Assembly (NCBI GenBank): GCA_964036045.1
Contig: OZ038398.1
Location: forward strand, 30,511,380-30,575,379
DNA from: Eutreptiella sp. 'Long Island Sound 2002'
Lineage: Eukaryota > Euglenozoa > Euglenophyceae > Eutreptiales > Eutreptiaceae
Length of the DNA: 64,000 nucleotides
Direction of reading: 5' to 3'
Shown here: one piece after another, positions 26,771-40,360 of the stretch
Numbering within the stretch: the stretch's first letter is position 1
How the letters are laid out: every line of letters starts with the position of its first letter
The notes under the pieces: generated by a model
Database searches by the model: none
What the model saw: the letters and a program-made list of their open reading frames with translations, nothing else
What the model was told of the DNA's origin: nothing
Made by a program: the position numbers and the translations under genes

Positions 26771-28470
26771 GAAAATTCTCGGAAAATTGACGGAAAATTC
26801 TCGGAAAATTCTCGGAAAATTCTCAGAAAATTCTCGGAAAATTCTCGGAAAATTCTCGGAAAATTCTCGGAAAATTCTCGGAAAATTCTCGGAAAATTGA
26901 CGGAAAATTCTCGGAAAATTCTCAGAAAATTCTCGGAAAATTCTCAGAAAATTCTCGGAAAATTCTCGGAAAATTCTCGGAAAATTCTCGGAAAATTCTC
27001 GGAAAATTCTCGGAAAATTCTCGGAAAATTCTCGGAAAATTGACGGAAAATTCTCGGAAAATTCTCGGAAAATTCTCGGAAAATTCTCTGAAAATTCTCG
27101 GAGAATCCTCGGCAAATTCTCGGAAAATTCTCGGAAAATTCTCGGAAAATTCTCGGAAAATTCTGGGAAAAATCTCGGAAAATTCTCGGAAAATTCTCGG
27201 AAAATTCTCAGAAAATTCTCGGAAAATTCTCGGAATATTTTCGGAAAATTCTCGGAAAATTCTCGGAAAATTGACGGAAAATTCTCGGAAAATTCTCAGA
27301 AAATTCTCGGAAAATTCTCGGAAAATTCTCGGAAAATTCTGGGAAAAATCTCGGAAAATTCTCGGGAAATTCTCGGAAAATTCTCAGAAAATTCTCGGAA
27401 AATTCTCGGAAAATTCACGGAAAATTCTCGGAAAATTCTCGGAAAATTCTCGGAAAATTCTCGGAAAATTCTCAGAAAATTCTCGGAAAATTCTCGGAAA
27501 ATTCTCGGAAAATTCTCGGAAAATTCTCGGAAAATTCTCGGAAAATTCTCAGAAAATTCTCGGAAAATTCTCGGAAAATTCTCGGAAAATTCTCGGAAAA
27601 TTCTCGGAAAATTGACGGAAAATTCTCGGAAAATTCTCGGAAAATTCTGAGAAAAATCTCGGAAAATTCTCGGAAAATTCGCGGAAAATTCTCAGAAAAT
27701 TCTCGGAAAATTCTCGGAAAATTCTCGGCAAATTCTCGGAAAATTCTCGGAAAATTCTCGGAAAATTCTCGGAAAATTCTGGGAAAATTCTCCGAAAATT
27801 CTCGGAAAATTCTCGGAAAATTCTCGGAAAATTCTCGGAAAATTCTCGGAAAATTCTCGGAAAATTCTCAGAAAATTCTCGGAAAATTCTCGGAAAATTC
27901 TCGGAAAATTCTCGGAAAATTGACGGAAAATTCTCGGAAAATTCTCGGAAAATTCTCAGAAAATTCTCGGAAAATTCTCGGAAAATTCTCGGAAAATTCT
28001 CGGAAAATTCTCGGAAAATTCTCGGAAAATTGACGGAAAATTCTCGGAAAATTCTCAGAAAATTCTCGGAAAATTCTCAGAAAATTCTCGGAAAATTCTC
28101 GGAAAATTCTCGGAAAATTCTCGGAAAATTCTCGGAAAATTCTCGGAAAATTCTCGGAAAATTCTCGGAAAATTGACGGAAAATTCTCGGAAAATTCTCG
28201 GAAAATTCTCGGAAAATTCTCTGAAAATTCTCGGAGAATCCTCGGCAAATTCTCGGAAAATTCTCGGAAAATTCTCGGAAAATTCTCGGAAAATTCTGGG
28301 AAAAATCTCGGAAAATTCTCGGAAAATTCTCGGAAAATTCTCAGAAAATTCTCGGAAAATTCTCGGAATATTTTCGGAAAATTCTCGGAAACCTCTCGGA
28401 AAATTGACGGAAAATTCTCGGAAAATTCTCAGAAAATTCTCGGAAAATTCTCGGAAAATTCTCGGAAAAT
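26205..28470 (+). repeat. 1,133-bp tandem duplication (103 units)
   Basis: CTGGG units near 26,205/27,338, TTCACGG at 26,283/27,416, TTCGCGG at 26,547/27,680, box 27100/28233 and the rare GGAATATT variant at 27,234/28,367 all differ by 1,133 bp. The GGAATATT variant occurs once in copy A (8,725, offset 18,509), so A has one copy where B has two. A private GGAAACCTC change near 28,390 marks the second copy. Confidence 0.88.
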
Positions 28471-31400
28471 TCTCAGAAAATTCTCGGAAAATTCTCGGAA
28501 AATTCTCGGAGAATCCTCGGCAAATTCTCGGAAAATTCTCGGAAAATTCTCGGAAAATTCTCGGAAAATTCTGGGAAAAATCTCGGAAAATTCTCGGAAA
28601 ATTCTCGGAAAATTCTCAGAAAATTCTCGGAAAATTCTCGGAAAATTCTCGGAAAATTCTCGGAAAATTCTCGGAAAATTCTCGGAAAATTCTCGGAAAA
28701 TTCTCAGAAAATTCTCGGAAAATTCTCGGAAAATTGACGGAAAATTCTCGGAAAATTCTCGGAAAATTCTCGGAAAATTCTCGGAAAATTCTCGTCAAAT
28801 TCCCGGAAAATTCTCGGAAAATTCTCGGAAAAACCTCGGAAAATTCTCGGAAAATTCTCGGAAAATTCTCGGAAAATTCTCGGAAAATTCTCGGAAAATT
28901 CTCGGAAAATTCTCGGAAAATTCTCAGAAAATTCTCGGAAAATTCTCGGAAAATTCTCGGAAAATTCTCGGAAAATTGACGGAAAATTCTCGGAAAATTC
29001 TGGGAAAATTCTCAGAAAATTCTCGGAAAATTCTCAGAAAATTCTCGGAGAATCCTCGGCAAATTCTCGGAAAATTCTCAGAAAATTCTCGGAAAATTCT
29101 CGGAAAATTCTCGGAAAATTCGCCGAAAATTCTCGGAAAATTCTCGGAAAATTCTCGGAGAATCCTCGGCCAATTCTCGGAAAATTCTCGGAAAATTCTC
29201 GGAAAATTCTCGGAAAATTCTGGGAAAAATCTCGGAAAATTCTCGGAAAATTCTCCGAAAATTCTCAGAAAATTCTCGGAAAATTCTCGGAAAATTCTCG
29301 GAAAATTCTCGGAAAATTCTCGGAAAATTCTCGGAAAATTCTCAGAAAATTCTCGGAAAATTCTCGGAAAATTGACGGAAAATTCTCGGAAAATTCTCGG
29401 AAATTCTCGGAAAATTCTCAGAAAATTCTCGGAAAATTCTCGGAAAATTCTCGGAAAATTCTCGGAAAATTCTCGGAAAATTCTCGGAAAATTCTCGGAA
29501 AATTCGCGGAAAATTCTCGGAAAATTCTCGGAAAATTCTCGGAAAATTCTCAGAAAATTCTCGGAAAATTCTCGGAAAATTCTCGGAAAATTCTCGGAAA
29601 ATTGACGGAAAATTCTCGGAAAATTCTGGGAAAATTCTCAGAAAATTCTCGGAAAATTCTCAGAAAATTCTCGGAGAATCCTCGGCAAATTCTCGGAAAA
29701 TTCTCGGAAAATTCTCGGAAAATTTTCCGAAAATTCTGGGAAAAATCTCGGAAAATTCTCGGAAAATTCTCGGAAAATTCTCAGAAAATTCTCGGAAAAT
29801 TCTCGGAAAATTCTCGGAAAATTCTCGGAAAATTCTCGGAAAATTCTCGGAAAATTCTCGGAAAATTCTCAGAAAATTCTCGGAAAATTCTCGGAAAATT
29901 GACGGAAAATTCTCGGAAAATTCTCGGAAAATTCTCGGAAAATTCTCGGAAAATTCTCGGAAAATTGACGGAAAATTCTCGGAAAATTCTCGGAAAATTC
30001 TCGGAAAATTTTTGGAAAATTCTCGGAGAATCCTCGGCAAATTCTCGGAAAATTCTCGGAAAATTCTCGGAAAATTCTCGGAAAATTCTTGGAAAAATCT
30101 CGGAAAATTCTCGGAAAATTCTCGGAAAATTCTCAGAAAATTCTCGGAAAATTCTCGGAAAATCTTCGGAAAATTCTCCGAAAATTCTCGGAAAATTGAC
30201 GGAAAATTCTCGGAAAATTCTCAGAAAATTCTCGGAAAATTCTCGGAAAATTCTCGGAAAATTCTCGGAAAATTCTTGGAAAAATCTCGGAAAATTCTCG
30301 GAAAATTCTCGGAAAATTCTCAGAAAATTCTCGGAAAATTCTCGGAAAATTTTCGGAAAATTCTCCGAAAATTCTCGGAAAATTGACGGAAAATTCTCGG
30401 AAAATTCTCAGAAAATTCTCGGAAAATTCTCGGAAAATTCTCGGAAAATTCGCCGAAAATTCTCGGAAAATTCTCGGAAAATTCTCGGAGAATCCTCGGC
30501 CAATTCTCGGAAAATTCTCGGAAAATTCTCGGAAAATTCTCGGAAAATTCTGGGAAAAATCTCGGAAAATTCTCGGAAAATTCTCCGAAAATTCTCAGAA
30601 AATTCTCGGAAAATTCTCGGAAAATTCTCGGAAAATTCTCGGAAAATTCTCAGAAAATTCTCGGAAAATTCTCGGAAAATTGACGGAAAATTCTCGGAAA
30701 ATTCTCGGAAAATTCTCGGAAAATTCTCAGAAAATTCTCGGAAAATTCTCGGAAAATTCTCGGAAAATTCTCGGAAAATTCTCGGAAAATTCTCGGAAAA
30801 TTCTCGGAAAATTCTCGGAAAATTCTCGGAAAATTCTCGGAAAATTCTCGGAAAATTCTCAGAAAATTCTCGGAAAATTCTCGGAAAATTCTCGGAAAAT
30901 TCTCGGAAAATTGACGGAAAATTCTCGGAAAATTCTGGGAAAATTCTCAGAAAATTCTCGGAAAATTCTCAGAAAATTCTCGGAGAATCCTCGGCAAATT
31001 CTCGGAAAATTCTCGGAAAATTCTCGGAAAATTTTCCGAAAATTCTGGGAAAAATCTCGGAAAATTCTCGGAAAATTCTCGGAAAATTCTCAGAAAATTC
31101 TCGGAAAATTCTCGGAAAATTCTCGGAAAATTCTCAGAAAATTCTCGGAAAATTCTCGGAAAATTCTCGGAAAATTTTTGGAAAATTCTCGGAGAATCCT
31201 CGGCAAATTCTCGGAAAATTCTCGGAAAATTCTCGGAAAATTCTCGGAAAATTCTTGGAAAAATCTCGGAAAATTCTCGGAAAATTCTCGGAAAATTCTC
31301 AGAAAATTCTCGGAAAATTCTCGGAAAATCTTCGGAAAATTCTCCGAAAATTCTCGGAAAATTGACGGAAAATTCTCGGAAAATTCTCAGAAAATTCTCG

Positions 31401-33329
31401 GAAAATTCTCGGAAAATTCTCGGAAAATTCTCAGAAAATTCTCGGAAAATTCTCGGAAAATTCTCGGAGAATCCTCGGCCAATTCTCGGAAAATTCTCGG
31501 AAAATTCTCGGAAAATTGTCGGAAAATTCTGGGAAAAATCTCGGAAAATTCTCGGAAAATTCTCGGAAAATTCTCAGAAAATTCTCGGAAAATTCTCGGA
31601 AAATTCTCGGAAAATTCTCGGAAAATTCTCGGAAAATTCTCGGAAAATTCTCGGAAAATTCTCAGAAAATTCTCGGAAAATTCTCGGAAAATTGACGGAA
31701 AATTCTCGGAAAATTCTCGGAAAATTCTCGGAAAATTCCCGGAAAATTCTCGGAAAATTCTCGGAAAATTCTCGGAAAATTCTCGGAAAATTCTCGGAAA
31801 ATTCTCGGAAAATTCTCGGAAAATTCTCGGAAAATTCTCAGAAAATTCTCGGAAAATTCTCAGAAAATTCTCGGAGAATCCTCGGCAAATTCTCGGAAAA
31901 TTCTCGGAAAATTCTCGGAAAATTCTCGGAAAATTCTGGGAAAAATCTCGGAAAATTCTCGGAAAATTCTCGGAAAATTCTCAGAAAATTCTCGGAAAAT
32001 TCTCGGAAATCTTTCGGAAAATTCTCGGAAAATTCTCGGAAAATTGACGGCAAATTCTCGGAAAATTCTCAGAAAATTCTCGGAAAATTCTCAGAAAATT
32101 CTCGGAAAATTCTCGGAAAATTCTCGGAAAATTCTCGGAAAATTCTCGGAAAATTCTCGGAAAATTCTCGGAAAATTCTCGGAGAATCCTCGGCAAATTC
32201 TCGGAAAATTCTCGGAAAATTGTCGGAAAATTCTCGGAAAATTCTGGGAAAAATCTCGGAAAATTCTCGGAAAATTCTCGGAAAATTCTCAGAAAATTCT
32301 CGGAAAATTCTCGGAAAATTCTCGGAAAATTCTCGGAAAATTCTCGGAAAATTGACGGAAAATTCTCGGAAAATTCTCAGAAAATTCTCGGAAAATTCTC
32401 AGAAAATTCTCGGAAAATTCTCGGAAAATTCTCGGAAAATTCTCGGAAAATTCTCGGAAAATTCTCGGAAAATTCTCGGAAAATTCTCGGAAAATTGACG
32501 GAAAATTCTCGGAAAATTCTCGGAAAATTCTCGGAAAATTCTCGGAAAATTCTCGGAGAATCCTCGGCAAATTCTCGGAAAATTCTTGGAAAATTCTCGG
32601 AAAATTCTCGGAAAATTCTGGGAAAAATCTCGGAAAATTCTCGGAAAATTCTCGGAAAATTCTCAGAAAATTCTCGGAAAATTCTCGGAAAATTTTCGGA
32701 AAATTCTCGGAAAATTCTCGGAAAATTGACGGAAAATTCTCGGAAAATTCTCAGAAAATTCTCGGAAAATTCTCGGAAAATTCTCGGAAAATTCTCAGAA
32801 AATTCTCGGAAAATTGTCGGAAAATTCTCGGAGAATCCTCGGCAAATTCTCGGAAAATTGACGGAAAATTCTCGGAAAATTCTCAGAAAATTCTCGGAAA
32901 ATTCTCAGAAAATTCTCGGAAAATTCTCGGAAAATTCTCGGAAAATTCTCGGAAAATTCTCGGAAAATTCTCGGAAAATTCTCGGAAAATTGACGGAAAA
33001 TTCTCGGAAAATTCTCGGAAAATTCTCGGAAAATTCTCGGAAAATTCTCGGAGAATCCTCGGCAAATTCTCGGAAAATTCTCGGAAAATTCTCGGAAAAT
33101 TCTCGGAAAATTCTGGGAAAAATCTCGGAAAATTCTCGGAAAATTCTCGGAAAATTCTCAGAAAATTCTCGGAAAATTCTCGGAAAATTCTCGGAAAATT
33201 CTCGGAAAATTCTCGGAAAATTGACGGAAAATTCTCGGAAAATTCTCAGAAAATTCTCGGAAAATTCTCAGAAAATTCTCGGAAAATTCTCGGAAAATTC
33301 TCGGAAAATTCTCGGAAAGTTCTCGGAAA

Positions 33330-33345
33330 ATTCTCGAGAATTCTC
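33330..33345 (+). repeat. 10-bp short unit with overlapping CTCGAG and GAATTC
   Basis: One unit has lost a base, giving CTCGAGAATTC (33,333-33,343). This makes a CTCGAG palindrome overlapping GAATTC by one G. I see no other CTCGAG in the window. GAATTC also occurs in the GGAGAATTC variants near 2,847, 6,907, 47,641 and 53,868. It explains the 373-bp (374 minus 1) spacing between boxes 33050 and 33423. Confidence 0.9.
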
Positions 33346-35527
33346 GGAAAATTCTCGGAAAATTGACGGAAAATTCTCGGAAAATTCTCGGAAAATTCTC
33401 GGAAAATTCTCGGAAAATTCTCGGAGAATCCGCGGCAAATTCTCGGAAAATTCTTGGAAAATTCTCGGAAAATTCTCGGAAAATTCTGGGAAAAATCTCG
33501 GAAAATTCTCGGAAAATTCTCGGAAAATTCTCAGAAAATTCTCGGAAAATTCTCGGAAAATTTTCGGAAAATTCTCGGAAAATTCTCAGAAAATTCTCAG
33601 AAAATTCTCGGAAAATTCTCGGAAAATTCTCGGAAAATTCTCGGAAAATTGACGGAAAATTCTCGGAAAATTCTCAGAAAATTCTCGGAAAATTCTCAGA
33701 AAATTCTCGGAAAATTCTCGGAAAATTCTCGGAAAATTCTCGGAAAATTCTCGGAAAATTCTCGGAAAATTCTCGGAAAATTGACGGAAAATTCTCGCAA
33801 AATTCTCGGAAAATTCTCGGAAAATTCTCGGAGAATCCTCGGCAAATTCTCGGAAAATTCTTGGAAATATCTCGGAAAATTCTCCGAAAATTCTGGGAAA
33901 AATCTCGGAAAATTCTCGGAAAATTCTCGGAAAATTCTCAGAAAATTCTCGGAAAATTCTCGGAAAATTTTCGGAAAATTCTCGGAAAATTCTCGGAAAA
34001 TTGACGGAAAATTCTCGGAAAATTCTCAGAAAATTCTCGGAAAATTCTCGGAAAATTCTCGGAAAATTCTCAGAAAATTCTCGGAAAATTCTCGGAAAAT
34101 TCTCGGAGAATCCTCGGCAAATTCTCGGAAAATTGACGGAAAATTCTCGGAAAATTCTCAGAAAATTCTCGGAAAATTCTCAGACAATTCTCGGAAAATT
34201 CTCGGAAAATTCTCGGAAAATTCTCGGAAAATTCTCGGAAAATTCTCGGAAAATTGACGGAAAATTCTCGGGAAATTCTCGGAAAATTCTCGGAAAATTC
34301 TCGGAAAATTCTCGGAGAATCCTCGGCAAATTCTCGGAAAATTCTCGGAAAATTCTCGGAAAATTCTCGGAAAATTCTCGGAAAATTCTGGGAAAAATCT
34401 CGGAAAATTCTCGGAAAATTCTCGGAAAATTCTCAGAAAATTCTCGGAAAATTCTCGGAAAATTCTCGGAAAATTCTCGGAAAATTCTCGGAAAATTGAC
34501 GGAAAATTCTCGGAAAATTCTCAGAAAATTCTCGGAAAATTCTCAGAAAATTCTCGGAAAATTCTCGGAAAATTCTCGGAAAATTCTCGGAAAATTCTCG
34601 GAAAATTCTCGGAAAATTCTCGGAAAATTCTCAGAAAATTCTCGGAAAATTCTCGGAAAATTGACGGAAAATTCTCGGAAAATTCTCGGAAAATTCTCGG
34701 AAAATTCTCGGAAAATTCTCGGAGAATCCTCGGCAAATTCTCGGAAAATTCTCGGAAAATTCTCGGAAAATTCTCGGAAAATTCTGGGAAAAATCTCGGA
34801 AAATTCTCGGAAAATTCTCGGAAAATTCTCAGAAAATTCTCGGAAAATTCTCGGAAAATTCTCGGAAAATTCTCGGAAAATTGTCGGAAAATTGACGGAA
34901 AATTCTCGGAAAATTCTCAGAAAATTCTCGGAAAATTCTCAGAAAATTCTCGGAAAATTCTCGGAAAATTCTCGGAAAATTCTCGGAAAATTCTCGGAAA
35001 ATTCTCGGAAAATTCTCGGAAAATTCTCGGAAAATTGACGGAAAATTCTCGGAAAATTCTCGGAAAATTCTCGGAAAATTCTCGGAAAATTCTCGGAGAA
35101 TCCTCGGCAAATTCTCGGAAAATTCTTGGAAAATTCTCGGAAAATTCTCGGAAAATTCTGGGAAAAATCTCGGAAAATTCTCGGAAAATTCTCGGAAAAT
35201 TCTCAGAAAATTCTCGGAAAATTCTCGGAAAATTTTCGGAAAATTCTCGGAAAATTGACGGAAAATTCTCGGAGAATCCTCGGCAAATTCTCGGAAAATT
35301 CTCGGAAAATTCTCGGAAAATTCTCGGAAAATTCTGGGAAAAATCTCGGAAAATTCTCGGAAAATTCTCGGAAAATTCTCGGAAAATTCTCGGAAAATTC
35401 TCGGAAAATTCTCGGAAAATTCTCGGAAAATTCTCGGAAAATTCTCGGAAAATTCTCGGAAAATTCTCAGAAAATTCTCGGAAAATTCTCGGAAAATTGA
35501 CGGAAAATTCTCGGAAAATTCTCGGAA

Positions 35528-35575
35528 AATTCACGGAAATCTCTCGGAAAATTCTCGGAAAACTCCTGGAAAATT
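35528..35575 (+). repeat. Locally degenerate units
   Basis: Several unusual units lie side by side: TTCACGGAAATCTCTCGG followed by GGAAAACTCCTGG. I see no second copy of this combination. It may be a cluster of private mutations or a gene-conversion scar within copy C. Confidence 0.75.
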
Positions 35576-36359
35576 CTCGGAAAATTCTCGGAAAATTCTC
35601 GGAAAATTCTCGGAAAATTCTCGGAAAATTCTCGGAAAATTCTCGGAAAATTCTCGGAAAATTCTCGGAAAATTCTCGGAAAATTCTCGGAAAATTGACG
35701 GAAAATTCTCGGAAAATTCTCGGAAAATTCTCAGAAAATTCTCGGAAAATTCTCAGAAAATTCTCGGAGAATCCTCGGCAAATTCTCGGAAAATTCTCGG
35801 AAAATTCTCGGAAAATTCTCGGAAAATTCTGGGAAAAATCTCGGAAAATTCTCGGAAAATTCTCGGAAAATTCTCAGAAAAATTCTCGGAAAATTCTCGG
35901 AAAATTTTCGGAAAATTCTCGGAAAATTCTCGGAAAATTGACGGAAAATTCTCGGAAAATTCTCAGAAAATTCTCGGAAAATTCTCAGAAAATTCTCGGA
36001 AAATTCTCGGAAAATTCTCGGAAAATTCTCGGAAAATTCTCGGAAAATTCTCGGAAAATTCTCGGAAAATTCTCGGAAAATTGACGGAAAATTCTCGGAA
36101 AATGCTCGCAAAATTCTCGGAAAATTCTCGGAAAATTCTCGGAGAATCCTCGGCAAATACTCGGAAAATTCTCGGTAAATTCTCGGAAAATTCTCGGAAA
36201 ATTCTGGGAAAATTCTCGGAAAATTCACGGAAAATTCTCGGAAAATTCTCAGAAAATTCTCGGAAAATTCTCGGAAAATTCTCGGAAAATTCTCGGAAAA
36301 TTCTCGGAAAATTGACGGAAAATTCTCGGAAAATTCTCAGAAAATTCTCGGAAAATTCT

Positions 36360-39300
36360 CGGAAAATTCTCAGAAAAATTCTCAGAAAATTCTCGGAAAA
36401 TTCTCGGAAAATTCTCGGAGAATCCTCGGCAAATTCTCGGAAAATTCTCGGAAAATTCTCGGAAAATTCTCGGAAAATTCTGGGAAAAATCTCGGAAAAT
36501 TCTCGGGAAATTCTCGGAAAATTCTCAGAAAATTCTCGGAAAATTCTCGGAAAATTCACGGAAAATTCTCGGAAAATTCTCGGAAAATTCTCGGAAAATT
36601 CTCGGAAAATTCTCAGAAAATTCTCGGAAAATTCTCGGAAAATTCTCGGAAAATTCTCGGAAAATTCTCGAAAAATTCTCGGAAAATTCTCGGAAAATTC
36701 TCAGAAAATTCTCGGAAAATTCTCGGAAAATTCTCGGAAAATTCTCGGAAAATTCTCGGAAAATTGACGGAAAATTCTCGGAAAATTCTCGGAAAATTCT
36801 GGGAAAAATCTCGGAAAATTCTCGGAAAATTCGCGGAAAATTCTCAGAAAATTCTCGGAAAATTCTCGGAAAATTCTCGGCAAATTCTCGGAAAATTCTC
36901 GGAAAATTCTCGGAAAATTCTCGGAAAATTCTGGGAAAAATCTCGGAAAATTCTCGGAAAATTCTCGGAAAATTCTCAGAAAATTCTCGGAAAATTCTCG
37001 GAAAATTCTCAGAAAATTCTCGGAAAATTCCCGGAAAATTCTCGGAAAATTCTCGGAAAATTCTCGGAAAATTCTCCGAAAATTCTCGGAAAATTCTCGG
37101 AAAATTCTCGGAAAATTCTCGGAAAATTCTCGGAAAATTCTCGGAAAATTCTCGGAAAATTCTCGGAAAATTGACGGAAAATTCTCGGAAAATTCTCGGA
37201 AAATTCTCAGAAAATTCTCGGAAAATTCTCGGAAAATTCTCGGAAAATTCTCGGAAAATTCTCGGAAAATTCTCGGAAAATTGACGGAAAATTCTCGGAA
37301 AATTCTCAGAAAATTCTCGGAAAATTCTCAGAAAATTCTCGGAAAATTCTCGGAAAATTCTCGGAAAATTCTCGGAAAATTCTCGGAAAATTCTCGGAAA
37401 ATTCTCGGAAAATTCTCGGAAAATTGACGGAAAATTCTCGGAAAATTCTCGGAAAATTCTCGGAAAATTCTCGGAAAATTCTCGGAGAATCCTCGGCAAA
37501 TTCTCGGAAAATTCTCGGAAAATTCTCGGAAAATTCTCGGAAAATTCTGGGAAAAATCTCGGAAAATTCTCGGAAAATTCTCGGAAAATTCTCAGAAAAT
37601 TCTCGGAAAATTCTCGGAAAATTTTCGGAAAATTCTCGGAAAATTCTCGGAAAATTGACGGAAAATTCTCGGAAAATTCTCAGAAAATTCTCGGAAAATT
37701 CTCGGAAAATTCTCGGAAAATTCTCAGAAAATTCTCGGAAAATTCTCGGAAAATTCTCGGAGAATCTTCGGCAAATTCTCGGAAAATTCTCGGAAAATTC
37801 TCGGAAAATTCTCGGAAAATTCTGGGAAAAATCTCGGAAAATTCTCGGAAAATTCTCGGAAAATTCTCAGAAAATTCTCGGAAAATTCTCGGAAAATTCT
37901 CGGAAAATTCTCGGAAAATTCTCGGAAAATTCTCGGAAAATTCTCAGAAAATTCTCGGAAAATTCTCGGAAAATTGCATGAAAATTCTCGGAAAATTCTC
38001 GGAAAATTCTCGGAAAATTCTCGGAAAATTCTCGTCAAATTCCCGGAAAATTCTCGGAAAATTCTCGGAAAATTCTCGGAAAATTCTCGGAAAATTCTCG
38101 GAAAATTCTCGGAAAATTCTCGGAAAATTCTCGGAAAATTCTCGGAAAATTCTCGGAAAATTCTCAGAAAATTCTCGGAAAATTCTCGGAAAATTCTCGG
38201 AAAATTCTCGGAAAATTGACGGAAAATTCTCGGAAAATTCTGGGAAAATTCTCAGAAAATTCTCGGAAAATTCTCAGAAAATTCTCGGAGAATCCTCGGC
38301 AAATTCTCGGAAAATTCTCGGAAAATTCTCGGAAAATTCTCGGAAAATTCTGGGTAAAATCTCGGAAAATTCTCGGAAAATTCTCGGAAAATTCTCAGAA
38401 AATTCTCGGAAAATTCTCGGAAAATTCTCGGAAAATGCTCGGAAAATTCTCGGAAAATTCTCGGAATATTCTCGGAAAATTCTCAGAAAAATTCTCAGAA
38501 AATTCTCGGAAAATTCTCGGAAAATTCTCGGAGAATCCTCGGCAAATTCTCGGAAAATTCTCGGAAAATTCTCGGAAAATTCTCGGAAAATTCTGAAAAA
38601 AATCTCGGAAAATTCTCGGGAAATTCTCGGAAAATTCTCAGAAAATTCTCGGAAAATTCTCGGAAAATTCACGGAAAATTCTCGGAAAATTCTCGGAAAA
38701 TTCTCGGAAAATTCTCGGAAAATTCTCAGAAAATTCTCGGAAAATTCTCGGAAAATTCTCGGAAAATTCTCGGAAAATTCTCGGAAAATTCTCGGAAAAT
38801 TCTCAGAAAATTCTCGGAAAATTCTCGGAAAATTCTCGGAAAATTCTCGGAAAATTCTCGGAAAATTGACGGAAAATTCTCGGAAAATTCTCGGAAAATT
38901 CTGGGAAAAATCTCGGAAAATTCTCGGAAAATTCGCGGAAAATTCTCAGAAAATTCTCGGAAAATTCTCGGAAAATTCTCGGCAAATTCTCGGAAAATTC
39001 TCGGAAAATTCTCGGAAAATTGTCGGAAAATTCTGGGAAAAATCTCGGAAAATTCTCGGAAAATTCTCGGAAAATTCTCAGAAAATTCTCGGAAAATTCT
39101 CGGAAAATTCTCAGAAAATTCTCGGAAAATTCCCGGAAAATTCTCGGAAAATTCTCGGAAAATTCTCGGAAAATTCTCCGAAAATTCTCGGAAAATTCTC
39201 GGAAAATTCTCGGAAAATTCTCGGAAAATTCTCGGAAAATTCTCGGAAAATTCTCGGAAAATTCTCGGAAAATTCTCGGAAAATTCTCGGAAAATTCTCG

Positions 39301-40360
39301 GAAAATTGACGGAAAATTCTCGGAAAATTCTCGGAAAATTCTCAGAAAATTCTCGGAAAATTCTCGGAAAATTCTCGGAAAATTCTCGGAAAATTCTCGG
39401 AAAATTCTCGGAAAATTGACGGAAAATTCTCGGAAAATTCTCAGAAAATTCTCGGAAAATTCTCGGAAAATTCTCGGAAAATTCTCGGAAAATTCTCGGA
39501 AAATTCTCGGAAAATTCTCGGAAAATTCTCGGAAAATTGACGGAAAATTCTCGGAAAATTCTCGGAAAATTCTCGGAAAATTCTCGGAAAATTCTCGGAG
39601 AATCCTCGGCAAATTCTCGGAAAATTCTCGGAAAATTCTCGGAAAATTCTCGGAAAATTCTGGGAAAAATCTCGGAAAATTCTCGGAAAATTCTCCGAAA
39701 ATTCTCAGAAAATTCTCGGAAAATTCTCGGAAAATTTTCGGAAAATTCTCGGAAAATTCTCGGAAAATTGACGGAAAATTCTCGGAAAATTCTCAGAAAA
39801 TTCTCGGAAAATTCTCGGAAAATTCTCGGAAAATTCTCAGAAAATTCACGGAAAATTCTCGGAAAATTCTCGGAGAATCTTCGGCAAATTCTCGGAAAAT
39901 TCTCGGAAAATTCTCGGAAAATTCTCGGAAAATTCTGGAAAAAATCTCGGAAAATTCTCGGAAAATTCTCGGAAAATTCTCAGAAAATTCTCGGAAAATT
40001 CTCGGAAAATTCTCGGAAAATTCTCGGAAAATTCTCGGAAAATTCTCGGAAAATTCTCAGAAAATTCTCGGAAAATTCTCGGAAAATTGACGGAAAATTC
40101 TCGGAAAATTCTCGGAAAATTCTCGGAAAATTCTCGGAAAATTCTCGTCAAATTCCCGGAAAATTCTCGGAAAATTCTCGGAAAATTCTCGGAAAATTCT
40201 CGGAAAATTCTCGGAAAATTCTCGGAAAATTCTCGGAAAATTCTCGGAAAATTCTCGGAAAATTCTCGGAAAATTCTCAGAAAATTCTCGGAAAATTCTC
40301 GGAAAATTCTCGGAAAATTCTCGGAAAATTGACGGAAAATTCTCGGAAAATTCTGGGAAA
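36360..40360 (+). repeat. 2,113-bp tandem duplication, two copies
   Basis: The extra-A site (36,371/38,484), boxes 36417/38530, 37484/39597 and 37759/39872, and TCGTCAAATTCCC (38,034/40,147) differ by 2,113 bp (192 units plus 1). The TTCGCGG landmark is one unit off (36,832/38,934). Near the end the copies part: the box at 38287 has no partner at about 40,400, where the second copy is shortened. Confidence 0.85.
37971..37985 (+). repeat. Private unit TTGCATG in place of TTGACGG
   Basis: At 37,975-37,981 the expected TTGACGG reads TTGCATG, three adjacent bases changed. The 2,113-bp partner at about 40,087 and the homologues at 46,523 and 52,541 keep TTGACGG. It creates one of only four ATG triplets I found on the + strand. 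It is either a clustered mutation or a local sequencing or consensus error. Confidence 0.85.

Larger units (their letters stand above)
15202..33422 (+). repeat. Super-repeat copy B (about 18.2 kb, expanded)
   Basis: Same landmark order as copy A: GGAAATCTTTCGG (15,731), TTTTTGG (16,407-19,225), GGAAATCTTTCGG (20,256), extra-A site (about 23,931 and 26,099), TTCGCGG (24,379; 26,547; 27,680), TCGTCAAATTCCC (28,794), TTTTTGG (30,008; 31,175), GGAAATCTTTCGG (32,005). It is longer than A because of local tandem duplications of 1,838, 869, about 2,150 and 1,133 bp. Rare point variants shared with A confirm homology: CGTAAAATT at 4,971/20,707 and GGGAAAAGTC with its variant G at 4,460/20,196, both at offset 15,736. 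Confidence 0.75.
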
